DNA from: an uncultured Shewanella sp.
GTDB taxonomy: Bacteria > Pseudomonadota > Gammaproteobacteria > Enterobacterales > Shewanellaceae
Length of the DNA: 64,000 nucleotides
Direction: 5' to 3'
NCBI RefSeq assembly: GCF_947495455.1
Contig: NZ_CANLZC010000020.1
Span: 1-64,000, forward strand
Under the pieces are notes generated by a model that ran no database searches, was not told the origin of the DNA, and saw only the letters and a program-made list of their open reading frames with translations. Position 1 is the first letter of the stretch, and every line of letters begins with the position of its first letter. Positions 25,058-34,446 of this stretch are shown here, piece after piece. Position numbers and translations under genes: made by a program.

Positions 25058-25936
25058 ATGAAATCAGTGAAAGTCGCATTTATTGGTCTAGGCGTGATGG
25101 GGTTTCCAATGGCGGGCCATCTGCAGCGGATAGGTTATTCAACCACAGTGTTTAATCGAAACAGTGAAAAAGCAAGCAACTGGACGCAAGAGTACCAAGG
25201 ATTGAGTGCGGACACGCCTAAAGCGGCGGCGATGGACGCCGATATTGTCTTTGTGTGTGTGGGCAACGATGATGATGTTCGAAGCGTGGTTTATGGTGAA
25301 AATGGCATTGTTGCAGGTATGAAGCCTGATTCGATTTTAGTGGATCATACCACCACTTCGGCCACATTGGCGGTAGAGCTAAGGGAGTATTGTCAACGCC
25401 AAGGTGTGCATTTTATTGATGCGCCAGTGTCTGGTGGTCAAGCGGGTGCAGAAAAGGGAGCGTTAACTGTGATGTGTGGCGGCGAGCCTGAAATTTTTGA
25501 ACGGGTGCAGCCTGTGATGGACGCGTATGCGAAACAAAGCACCTTGTTAGGGGAAAATGGGCAAGGTCAGCGCTGTAAAATGGTGAATCAAATTTGTATT
25601 TCAGGGGTGTTACGTGGTTTGAGTGAGGCATTAACCTTAGCCGAGAAAGCGAATTTGAATATTGAAGATGTTGTTAATACGCTAAAGCATGGCGCGGCAG
25701 GTTCTTGGCAAATGGAAAATCGAGCGGTGACTATGGCTCAGGATAAGTTTGATTTTGGTTTTGCCATTGATTGGATGATAAAAGATTTAGGGATTTGTTT
25801 AGATGAAGCTAAGCAATATGGATTAACGCTACCACTCACTCAGTCGGTGAATAATGATTATCAAGCATTATCTGATCAAGGGTTAGGGCGTATGGATACC
25901 TCCATTTTAATTAAGGCGTCATCTTTGAAAAAATAG
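25058..25936 (+). CDS. NAD(P)-dependent beta-hydroxyacid dehydrogenase (3-hydroxyisobutyrate dehydrogenase family)
   Basis: 292 residues. N-terminal Rossmann loop GLGVMGFPMAGHL (residues 8-20), the substrate signature DAPVSGGQAGAEKGAL (about 123-138) and the catalytic lysine in CKMVNQI near residue 177. Family members oxidise beta-hydroxyacids or reduce semialdehydes such as tartronate or succinate semialdehyde; the substrate is unknown. ATG 25058 has AGGGG upstream. The divergent MocR gene is probably its regulator. Ends in a strong hairpin shared with convergent cstA. Confidence 0.88.
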   Translation: MKSVKVAFIGLGVMGFPMAGHLQRIGYSTTVFNRNSEKASNWTQEYQGLSADTPKAAAMDADIVFVCVGNDDDVRSVVYGENGIVAGMKPDSILVDHTTTSATLAVELREYCQRQGVHFIDAPVSGGQAGAEKGALTVMCGGEPEIFERVQPVMDAYAKQSTLLGENGQGQRCKMVNQICISGVLRGLSEALTLAEKANLNIEDVVNTLKHGAAGSWQMENRAVTMAQDKFDFGFAIDWMIKDLGICLDEAKQYGLTLPLTQSVNNDYQALSDQGLGRMDTSILIKASSLKK

Positions 25937-25955
25937 CCTCACTCATTGTGAGATT

Positions 25956-25995
25956 GCGTCATAAACAGCTGCTATTTTGCACCTGTTTATGACGC
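25956..25995. terminator. Hairpin between the dehydrogenase gene and cstA
   Basis: GCGTCATAAACAG (25956-25968) and CTGTTTATGACGC (25983-25995) form a perfect 13-bp stem followed by TTT. It lies between convergent genes. Confidence 0.75.
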
Positions 25996-26008
25996 TTTAG
26001 TGATGCGT

Positions 26009-27457
26009 TTATTCTTCCACTGGCACTTTAATACTCGCTTCTTCAATAGCTTTTTGCTTATTTTTCGTGATGATGAGTCGCATTATTCCTAGACTGATCA
26101 CTATGCCTGTGAAAGTGGATATCATCATCGATAGCCCAGCACCTAAAGTGTCTGAATTGAGTAAAAAGCTAATCACCACAGTTGTCATGAATAAGGCGGG
26201 CAAGGTGGTTATCCAATGTAACTTTTGATGACGCAATAAATAAGCTGAGCTGGTCCAAAGCATGATGACTGCAGTCGCCTGATTGGCGACGCCGAAATAG
26301 CGCCAAAGGACGGCGAAATCCACTTACGTTAGAATGCCACCGGCAATGAACAAGGGAATGGCAAAGAGTAATCGTTTGGGTAGGGCTTTTTGTGGCGTAT
26401 TAAACATTTCTGAAAGAATGAGTCTTGCCGAACGAAAGGCAGTATCACCTGAGGTAATGGGCAAAATAATGACGCCTAAAATGGCCAGTCCACCGCCAAG
26501 TGTTCCCAGTAGTACGTTGGAGGCATCGTAAACCAGGTTGGCTGGATTACTTTTCATGGCAATATTAAGACCGTTAACGCCGTCATAAAAAGATAAGGCA
26601 ATGGCACACCAAATTAACGCTATGATCCCTTCACCGATCATAGCGCCAAAAAAGACGAAACGGCCATTAGCCTCGTTTTCAACGCAGCGTGCCATGAGGG
26701 GAGATTGTGTGGCGTGAAAGCCTGATACTGCGCCGCATGCAATAGTAATAAACAGCGCTGGCCATAAAGGCATATCATTAGGGTTTAAATTACTAAACAC
26801 ATCTTTGATGCTATAGCTGGCCAATAATTGATGATCATTTGATATGATCAAAGCAATAGTCAGCCCTGCGGACATAAATAATAACAGTGCGCCAAAAAAG
26901 GGGTAAAGTTTACCAATAATTTTATCTATAGGCACTAAGGTTGCGAGCAGATAATAACTAAAAATAAGGATGACAAAGAGGCTCATGTGCCATCCGGTTA
27001 ATTTACTGAGCAGTCCAGCAGGGGCAGAAATAAACACCACTCCCACTAATAACAGCAATATAATGGCAAAGAGGTTAGTAAAGTGTTGGGCGGGCTTGCC
27101 TAAGTATTTTCCGGCTAAATTGGGAATGGATTGCCCTTGATTGCGAACGGATAACATACCCGAAAAATAATCATGTACAGCACCGGCAAAAATACAGCCT
27201 AGGACAATCCACAGCATAGCAGCAGGCCCATAAAGCGCGCCCAATATTGGACCAAAAATGGGGCCAACCCCTGCAATATTGAGTAGCTGTATTAAATAGG
27301 CTTTACGCTTGGAAATAGGAATAAAATCGACCCCGTCATTGTGTTTATAGGCAGGGGTTTGACTGTGTGTATTAATACCAAATATTTTTTCAACAAAGGC
27401 GCCATAAATGACATAGCCAAGGATCAGTAACCCAACGCAGAGTAGAAACCACAGCAT
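26009..27457 (-). pseudogene. cstA: cstA, carbon starvation protein A (peptide/pyruvate transporter), interrupted by TAA
   Basis: Polytopic inner-membrane transporter of the CstA family (short ~480-residue type). The first 377 residues, with KHNDGVDFIPISK and NIAGVGPIFGPILGALYG typical of CstA, end at TAA 26326-26324. The same frame then continues VDFAVLWRYFGVANQATA to 26009. CstA proteins have LTQvdF here, so CAA (Gln) to TAA is the simplest explanation, splitting a 483-codon gene. GTG 26323 could restart translation of the last 104 residues but has no clear ribosome-binding site. The N-terminal start at 27457 has GAGGGA upstream. Transport function is probably lost unless read through. Confidence 0.85.
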
Positions 27458-27553
27458 ATTTTTCCCTCAAGATAAGATTATTTTTTAGTTTGTTATTTAA
27501 TGTCAGCTAGTTATGTTAAATATTTAAATCTTGTTATTGTCTTTTTTGAGCTA

Positions 27554-27869
27554 ATACCAATTTCATTATAAAAGTGATCTTTCAGCGGGAATTCAACATG
27601 CTGTAGGCAAGGTCGTTAATTGCTCCTGCATTAACAGACAGTCCCACCATCCATGGCGGTCGCAGATGATTGAAGCTAATAGTCATTCTATATCGAAAGC
27701 AGCTAACGTAGCATAAAGTATGTTGAAACCCGCACAAAGTGAGCTTCTCAGACATTTCACTTCTGCGTTGCATTCATTTGAAAGGGAATCACCATTACAG
27801 CATAAATGCGCCTTGAATTGAAAAGCCTGAGAAGCTCTGAATTGATCATCTATATAATGGAATTGGTAT
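27554..27869. repeat. Family A inverted-repeat element, full-length copy 2
   Basis: It matches the 13754-14069 copy base for base except for a handful of changes, in the same orientation and with the same 316-bp length. The left end is mutated (ATACCAATTTCATTATAAA) while the right end is intact. It lies between cstA and sirB2, about 115 bp before the sirB2 start, where prmC would be expected in Shewanella. Confidence 0.92.
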
Positions 27870-27984
27870 AAGTAAATTGCGATTAAAAAGTGAGCAAGAT
27901 TTGTGTTTTTATTTTGGGATTGGTGATGCGAGAAGGGATCGGGTACACTAATGCCTTTCTTAGCCACTAGATAGATACTTTAAC

Positions 27985-28380
27985 ATGGAATTTTTAACGG
28001 GTTTATATCCTGGCATTAAGCACTTACATCTTACACTGGTTGCGACAAGTGTATTGTTTTTTGTTTTTCGATTTGTGCTGCATTTACGCGATTCAGCTTT
28101 GTTGGAGAAAAAGTGGCTGAAGATATCGCCTCATGTCATAGATACATTCTTGCTTCTCTCTGGATTGGTTTTATGTGTCGTTATTCAACAATTTCCTTTT
28201 GTTGATCCTTGGCTGACAGAAAAATTAGGTGCTGTTGTTGCTTATATCGTACTGGCAACTATAGCGTTAAAAGCAAACAGAGGTAAGCTTTTTAAAGTGT
28301 TTGCTGCATTTGGAGCATTAGGTTGGGTTGTGTACGCCGCAAAAATAGCGGTTTTTAAACAGGCAATATTAGTAAGTTAA
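27985..28380 (+). CDS. sirB2: SirB2 family membrane protein
   Basis: 131 residues with four hydrophobic segments (about 15-30, 48-66, 77-95, 103-120), matching the SirB2 family (YPGIKHLHLTLVATSVLFFVFR start). Role unknown; normally linked to sirB1 and kdsA. The stop overlaps the sirB1 start (TAATG), implying co-translation. Only a weak ribosome-binding site precedes ATG 27985. A family A element lies immediately upstream, so the usual upstream genes have been separated. Confidence 0.85.
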   Translation: MEFLTGLYPGIKHLHLTLVATSVLFFVFRFVLHLRDSALLEKKWLKISPHVIDTFLLLSGLVLCVVIQQFPFVDPWLTEKLGAVVAYIVLATIALKANRGKLFKVFAAFGALGWVVYAAKIAVFKQAILVS

Positions 28381-29168
28381 TGACAAAATTCATTCTGAGT
28401 GATGCGATAAAATTACCTGAAATCGCATTTGAAATTACAGAGCATCTTGGCTTTTCAAAAGTGCAAAGCACACAATGGGCTTGGTATGCCTTAGCGGGAT
28501 CAGTATTAAGCCATTATGTGGTTGATAGACATGCTCGTCTACAAGCGCTGCTTCATTGGTTTTATCAAGAGAAAGGCTTTTGTGCTAGAGAAGATTATTT
28601 TAGTGTTGAAGCGGCTGATTTGGGGTGCTGTTTAGTCACGCGTCAAGGCAATAGCACTACATTAGCGACGCTTTTGATGTTACTTGCGAAACAGCTTGAT
28701 TTGCAGGTGGCGTTAATTTTATTACCCGGTTTTACCGCATTGTGCTGTCGTATTGATAATGATGTTTATTATATTGACCCCTTAACGGGAAGGCGCATGA
28801 CTAAACATGAATTGCATGTGGTTGTGCGAGGAGAGCTAGGCAATGCGGCAAAATTAAAACCGAGTTATTTAAAGCCTGTGACGCCAAAGCGCATTGTGTC
28901 TAGAATGATCCATGAAATAAAGGCAGGTTGTATTATTTCTCGTCAATTTGAGCCTGCTATGGAATGCAGCAATTTATTACTGCAATGGCATAGTGATGAT
29001 CTTAACCTTAATCGAGAACGTGCATTCATCGCTCAGCAACTGGGTTGTTTAAGTTTAGCTTCGGCGGATTTAGAGCACTTTATTGATAATAGTCCTAATG
29101 ATCCTTTGATTGAGTTGGTTAAAATACAGCTTAAAGAGCTTCAAAGTGAAGTGGAAGTTTTTCACTAA
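28380..29168 (+). CDS. sirB1: SirB1 family protein (transglutaminase-like with TPR region)
   Basis: 262 residues, overlapping the sirB2 stop by one base. The N-terminal two thirds resemble the transglutaminase-like SirB1 domain: YSVEAADLGCCLVTRQGNSTTLATLLMLLAKQL, with YYIDPLTGRRM further on. The C-terminus has helical TPR-like repeats (REROW pattern ERAFIAQQLGCLSLASADLE). The family name comes from an early regulatory screen; biochemical function is not established. Followed by a strong terminator, so it ends the sirB operon. Confidence 0.85.
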   Translation: MTKFILSDAIKLPEIAFEITEHLGFSKVQSTQWAWYALAGSVLSHYVVDRHARLQALLHWFYQEKGFCAREDYFSVEAADLGCCLVTRQGNSTTLATLLMLLAKQLDLQVALILLPGFTALCCRIDNDVYYIDPLTGRRMTKHELHVVVRGELGNAAKLKPSYLKPVTPKRIVSRMIHEIKAGCIISRQFEPAMECSNLLLQWHSDDLNLNRERAFIAQQLGCLSLASADLEHFIDNSPNDPLIELVKIQLKELQSEVEVFH

Positions 29169-29201
29169 CCTTGAAAGTGATAGCTTTTAGGCAATCTCAG
29201 T

Positions 29202-29229
29202 AACAGCGCCCTTATTAAAGGGCGCTGTT
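29202..29229 (+). terminator. Rho-independent terminator after sirB1
   Basis: AACAGCGCCCTT (29202-29213) and AAGGGCGCTGTT (29218-29229) form a perfect 12-bp GC-rich stem with a 4-base loop, followed by TT. Confidence 0.85.
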
Positions 29230-29331
29230 TTACATCTAAAAATAGGTATTTGACAGTGAGTTAGGTATATTCAACTTTTTAAATGGAAAAATAATAATAA
29301 AAGCAGCGACGACTGCAAAGGAGAAGTATTG

Positions 29332-30588
29332 ATGAATGAAACAGCTTTGGTGACTAATGATGCGATTGCGTTAGGCTTGCTAACCACTATTTTAGGGGGG
29401 GTCTTTTACACTAGTACCAGTTCTCATCCATTTTGGAAAAAGTTCTATCGCTTTATTCCTGCATTGCTCTTGTGCTATTTTTTACCTTCATTGTTAAACA
29501 CTTTTGGCATTGTCGATGGCGATACCTCTAAACTTTATTTTGTGGCCTCACGTTATTTATTGCCTGCTTGTTTGGTGTTGTTGATTTTAAGTGTCGATTT
29601 AAAGGCGATTTTTTCTTTAGGCCCTAAAGCATTAATTATGTTTTTAACGGGCACGGTGGGCATTGTCATTGGTGGTCCCATTGCACTATTGATTATTTCT
29701 GTTTTTCATCCTGATGTCATTGGAGGGCACGGGCCTGATGCCGTTTGGCGAGGAATGACCACCTTAGCGGGGAGTTGGATCGGCGGCGGTGCGAATCAGG
29801 CCGCGATGAAAGAAATTTATGGCGCTGGTGGCAATATTTTTTCCATTATGGTGACAGTCGATATTATTGTTGCCAATCTATGGATGTTAGTTTTGCTCTT
29901 TATGGCATCGAAAGCGGCTCAAATTGATGCGAAAAGCGGCGCAGATACCTCGGCAATAGAAGCGCTTAAGTTAAAATTGGAAACCTATCAAGCAGAAAAG
30001 TCACGTATTCCCAGTTTACGTGATTTGATTTTGATTGTGGCCATTGCCTTTGGTGCGGCTGGATTATCGCATTTAGGAGCCGACTTTTTAGGGCCCTATT
30101 TTCAGACGAATTATCCTTGGACTCAGACTTATAGTTTAACCTCAACGTTTTTTTGGTTAATTATTTTAGCCACAAGTTTTGGTTTATTGCTTTCCTTTAC
30201 GCCTGCGCGTCATATGGAGGCGGCAGGAGCCTCTAAAGTAGGCTCGGTCTTTGTGTATATTTTAGTGGCGACTATTGGCTTGCACATGGATATTGCTCAA
30301 CTAGCGAATAAAGCGAACCTTTGGTACTTTGCTATTGGGATCATCTGGATGGCAATCCATGCGGTGTTAATGTTGTTGGTGGCTAAATTGATTAAAGCGC
30401 CTGTGTTTTATATGGCGGTAGGCAGTAAAGCCAATGTCGGAGGGGCTGCTTCTGCACCGGTATTGGCGGCGGCCTTTCACCCTTCACTAGCGCCTGTTGG
30501 TGTTTTTTTAGCGGTATTAGGGTATGTATTGGGAACCTATATGGCATGGTTTTGTGGGCAATTGTTGCAGCTGGTTGCAGTATCGTGA
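29332..30588 (+). CDS. DUF819 family membrane protein
   Basis: 418 residues with about ten hydrophobic segments. It matches the DUF819 (YjcL-like) family: repeated glycine-rich halves with GSWIGGGANQAAM and SKANVGGAASAPVLA, which suggest a transporter with inverted repeats. Substrate unknown. I start at ATG 29332, 8 bases after AAGGAG, rather than TTG 29329. It lies between sirB1 and kdsA, as I recall from other Shewanella, but the upstream terminator gives it its own transcript. Confidence 0.82.
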   Translation: MNETALVTNDAIALGLLTTILGGVFYTSTSSHPFWKKFYRFIPALLLCYFLPSLLNTFGIVDGDTSKLYFVASRYLLPACLVLLILSVDLKAIFSLGPKALIMFLTGTVGIVIGGPIALLIISVFHPDVIGGHGPDAVWRGMTTLAGSWIGGGANQAAMKEIYGAGGNIFSIMVTVDIIVANLWMLVLLFMASKAAQIDAKSGADTSAIEALKLKLETYQAEKSRIPSLRDLILIVAIAFGAAGLSHLGADFLGPYFQTNYPWTQTYSLTSTFFWLIILATSFGLLLSFTPARHMEAAGASKVGSVFVYILVATIGLHMDIAQLANKANLWYFAIGIIWMAIHAVLMLLVAKLIKAPVFYMAVGSKANVGGAASAPVLAAAFHPSLAPVGVFLAVLGYVLGTYMAWFCGQLLQLVAVS

Positions 30589-30638
30589 TAGTAGGTTTAA
30601 CGGCATAGTACGACGTAATCAGCTAACCAGATACTTAA

Positions 30639-31517
<879 letters not shown>

Positions 31518-31551
31518 TCGCCTGTTTCAACATGTTGCTTAATTAAGTAAT

Positions 31552-31585
31552 AAAAAACCGCTAAAAGGATTATTAGCGGTTTTTT
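31552..31585. terminator. Rho-independent terminator after kdsA
   Basis: AAAAAACCGCTAA (31552-31564) and TTAGCGGTTTTTT (31573-31585) form a perfect 13-bp stem with T and A runs on both sides, serving kdsA and the convergent metS-like gene. Confidence 0.92.
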
Positions 31586-31591
31586 ATTGAT

Positions 31592-31693
31592 TTAGCTATC
31601 CCGTTTACGAATGGCAATGCTGATGCAAATAGCGGCACCTCCCCAAGTGAGTCCTAAACCAATACACATCATAATCATTGCTGCAGTTGTCAT
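31592..31693 (-). CDS. metS: MetS-like small subunit of the NSS amino-acid importer
   Basis: 33 residues, MTTAAMIMMCIGLGLTWGG then AAICISIAIRKRDS: one transmembrane helix with a basic tail. This is the pattern of the methionine/alanine importer small subunit (MetS) that pairs with the NSS transporter MetP. Its ATG (31693-31691) overlaps the stop codon TGA (31692-31690) of the transporter gene as ATGA, indicating translational coupling. The product is too short for usual gene-finding cut-offs. It ends just before the kdsA terminator. Confidence 0.85.
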   Translation of the reverse strand: MTTAAMIMMCIGLGLTWGGAAICISIAIRKRDS

Positions 31694-33204
31694 AATGGGT
31701 TCTCATCGGTTATTGAAGGGGAGGGTTTAATGGGTTTAGAACACAAAGCGATAATGAGCGAAATCAATAGCATTAAGGAGATTAATCCCCATCCAAGAAT
31801 AAGTTGTTCTATTAAAGCGTATTCTCCATATCCTTGAGTGAGGGTATTAAATAGGTTTCTGATCAGAATAACCAGTAATAGTGCAGGGCTAATAAAACGT
31901 AAGCATAAGTCTAGCCATTTTCCTAAGCTAAAGTCTGACAGTTGATTGGCATAAAATCGTATTGTCGTTGCTTTAATAAACCAAGCGATCAGAGTGACTT
32001 CCATAAGACAGCTAAAGAGTAAGGCGAGATTATTAATGAAGTAATCAACTAAGTCTAGTAATAATATTCCTCCGTTTGTAGCAAAGAATAGCGATATGAC
32101 AACGCCTATTGCGCATACCAGTGTGGCGACTTTTTTTCTTGGATACTTTGTTTTATCTATAATGGCGGAAATTACTGCTTCCATAATAGAGATATGAGAG
32201 CTGAGTCCTGCAACTATTAAGGTGAAAAAAAATAACGGCCCAAGAATGTAAGGGATAGGTAAGTGAGTAATGGCTTCTGGTATGGTAACAAATGCCAGTC
32301 CTACACCAGATGAAATAACATTAGTGACAGGTTGTGCTTGCTGATCGGCCATATGACCTAAGACACTAAAAATGAGAATGCCTGCTAGAATAGAGAATCC
32401 ACAATTGACAAGCACAGTGATAATCGCATTATTGTTGATATCAGATTTTGTCGGTAAATAGCTGGAATAGGCAAACATGATGGCAAAACCGACACTTAAG
32501 GTGAAAAATATTTGACCGTATGCTGCTGACCACACTTTAGGGTTAAAGAGTTGACTAAAGTCAGGTTGAAAGAGGTAGTTGAGTCCATCTTGGGCGCCGG
32601 GTAAAAATGCGGTTTGGGAGATCAAAAATAACACCATAATTAATAAAAGCGGCATCAAGAGCTTATTGGCTTTTTCTATGCCGCCTTTGATGCCTGTATA
32701 AACCGCGAAAAAGGTGATACTCCATGCAATTAACATCGGAATAGCAATGTGCAATAACAGCTCTCCTAATTGTGAAGGTGAATGGTCATTGAGTTGTAAA
32801 TATTGACTGAAAAAAAACTGATTGGTGTCATTCCCCCAATTTTGAGTAAAGGAAAGGCCAAAATAAGAAATTGACCAGCCTATAATAGCGACGTAATAAA
32901 TGCCGATAACAGCGGCGATCATGACTTGAAACCAGCCTAACCATTGCAAGCGAGTGTTTAAGCTTATACCCAGTTGTTCAAAGATGCCTGGAGCCGCCTG
33001 ACGTAACTTGTGACCCAAACTGAATTCCATAATCATAAAAGGGATCCCAGCAGACAACATAGCGAATAAGTAAGGGATTAAAAAAGCCCCGCCGCCATTT
33101 TCATAAGTGATATAAGGAAAACGCCAGATGTTTCCTAAGCCTATGGCAGAGCCCACAGCCGCTAATATAAAGCCCGTTCTCGTGTTCCATTGCTCCCTTT
33201 TCAT
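31690..33204 (-). CDS. metP: Sodium-dependent NSS-family amino-acid transporter (MetP-like)
   Basis: A 504-residue inner-membrane symporter of the neurotransmitter:sodium symporter fold, with about 12 helices. TM1 carries GSAIGLGNIWRFPYITYENGGGAF, the Na+/substrate unwound region, and GIPFMIMEFSLG follows in TM2. The start has AAAGGACA upstream. The metS-like small subunit is encoded immediately downstream with ATGA overlap, so methionine/alanine uptake is a reasonable guess by analogy with MetPS; other substrates are possible. Confidence 0.88.
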   Translation of the reverse strand: MKREQWNTRTGFILAAVGSAIGLGNIWRFPYITYENGGGAFLIPYLFAMLSAGIPFMIMEFSLGHKLRQAAPGIFEQLGISLNTRLQWLGWFQVMIAAVIGIYYVAIIGWSISYFGLSFTQNWGNDTNQFFFSQYLQLNDHSPSQLGELLLHIAIPMLIAWSITFFAVYTGIKGGIEKANKLLMPLLLIMVLFLISQTAFLPGAQDGLNYLFQPDFSQLFNPKVWSAAYGQIFFTLSVGFAIMFAYSSYLPTKSDINNNAIITVLVNCGFSILAGILIFSVLGHMADQQAQPVTNVISSGVGLAFVTIPEAITHLPIPYILGPLFFFTLIVAGLSSHISIMEAVISAIIDKTKYPRKKVATLVCAIGVVISLFFATNGGILLLDLVDYFINNLALLFSCLMEVTLIAWFIKATTIRFYANQLSDFSLGKWLDLCLRFISPALLLVILIRNLFNTLTQGYGEYALIEQLILGWGLISLMLLISLIIALCSKPIKPSPSITDENPL

Positions 33205-33501
33205 ACTTGTCCTTTAATGGGGATTATTATTCGTATTAATAAAAGTTTAGTTACATTTCTTTCTCTTTGTTGAATGAATAAATATTAAATTTGATATTCT
33301 TTTAGCGTCAGATATAAGATGAAACTGATAAGTAAAGTATGATTGAGTATGGTGTGGTTTGTAGTTATAACTCAACGATGGTGCAAATATTTTTTTGATT
33401 ATTGACTCTACTTTTAATTAAATTGATTAAGCTGGACATTCATTTACTTTATGGCGATATAAACTTTTTTATTTTCTAGGGTTAACCCTTTTGAGGTCAT
33501 C

Positions 33502-34104
33502 ATGAAACTTTTAAGTCGATACAGTTTGCTGCTATTAATTCCTTCAATCTTGTTTAGCCCTTTAAGCTTGGGGAACCCCCATGGGCACGGCGACAGGCAC
33601 GGACCTAAAAGAAAAGACAAAGTGGTGGTTGTGGTGCAAGCGCCCAAACATAAAGTCGGTTATAAGAGGAAGCATATGCCTAAAGGGGCGACACGGATCG
33701 CGGTGAAGAAGAATAATTATTATTTTTACAATGGCTTTTACTATCGTTCAATCAGAGGTGAATATCAAGTGGTTGCGAGTCCTCGTGGCGCACGTATTAA
33801 GGCATTACCGGCAGGCTATAGAAGGATAGTGATTGGCGCCATACCTTATTTCGTGTTTGAAGGGACGTTTTATCGATATCAAGAAAGTACGAGAGATTAC
33901 ATGGTTGTCGATGAGCCTCACTCAAATGATGAGGTGATTCAAGTGTCGGGTCAATACATTGCGGGTGAAGTGTACTCTCAATTACCTGAGCATACAGAAC
34001 CAGTTAAAAAGAATGGTATGCAATACTTCAAGTATGGCTCACTTTATTTCTTGCCCCAAGTGACCAATGGCAGTGTGGTTTATCTCGCGGTCAAATTTAA
34101 CTGA
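33502..34104 (+). CDS. DUF6515-like secreted protein
   Basis: 200 residues with a signal peptide (first ~24, ending SLGN) followed by a His/Gly/Lys-rich stretch (HGHGDRHGPKRKDK). The mature part contains two related segments, NYYFYNGFYYRSIRGEYQVVASPRGARIKALPAG and IPYFVFEGTFYRYQ..YMVV, plus a third YFKYGSLYFL near the end; this Tyr-rich repeat pattern is typical of the DUF6515 family. Envelope location is inferred; function unknown. ATG 33502 has GAGGT upstream. The 297 bp upstream is AT-rich and shows nothing else. Confidence 0.72.
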   Translation: MKLLSRYSLLLLIPSILFSPLSLGNPHGHGDRHGPKRKDKVVVVVQAPKHKVGYKRKHMPKGATRIAVKKNNYYFYNGFYYRSIRGEYQVVASPRGARIKALPAGYRRIVIGAIPYFVFEGTFYRYQESTRDYMVVDEPHSNDEVIQVSGQYIAGEVYSQLPEHTEPVKKNGMQYFKYGSLYFLPQVTNGSVVYLAVKFN

Positions 34105-34126
34105 TATTCATATTGCAGAAAATGCC

Positions 34127-34166
34127 CTCTGGTTTGAATGGCTAAGATTGTCCTTTCAAACCAGAG
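34127..34166 (+). terminator. Terminator hairpin abutting a family A element
   Basis: CTCTGGTTTGAA (34127-34138) and TTCAAACCAGAG (34155-34166) form a perfect 12-bp stem 22 bases after the stop. No T tract follows because the family A element begins 5 bases later at 34171; the insertion may have removed the tail. Confidence 0.6.
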
Positions 34167-34170
34167 TGTA

Positions 34171-34435
34171 ATACCAATTCCATTATATAGATGATCAATT
34201 CAGAGCTTCTCAGGCTTTTCAATTCAAGGCGCATTTATGCAGTAATGGTGATTCCCTTTCAAATGAATGCAACGCTGAAGTGGAATGTCTGAGGAGCTCA
34301 CTTTGTGCGGGTTTCAACATACTTTATGCTACGTTAGCTGCTTTCGATATAGAATAACTATTTACTTCAATCATCTGCCTTGCCTACAGCATGTTGAATT
34401 CCCGCTGAAAGATCACTTATATAATGGAATTGGTA
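34171..34435. repeat. Family A inverted-repeat element, inverted copy with internal deletion
   Basis: Both ends are intact (ATACCAATTCCATTATATA and its complement). The copy is in the opposite orientation to those at 13754 and 27554 and lacks about 50 internal bases (the stretch from TCGTTAATTG to ATGGTGGTCG of copy 1), making it 265 bp. Intact ends with internal loss are typical of non-autonomous elements. Confidence 0.92.
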
Positions 34436-34446
34436 TAATTAAATGA

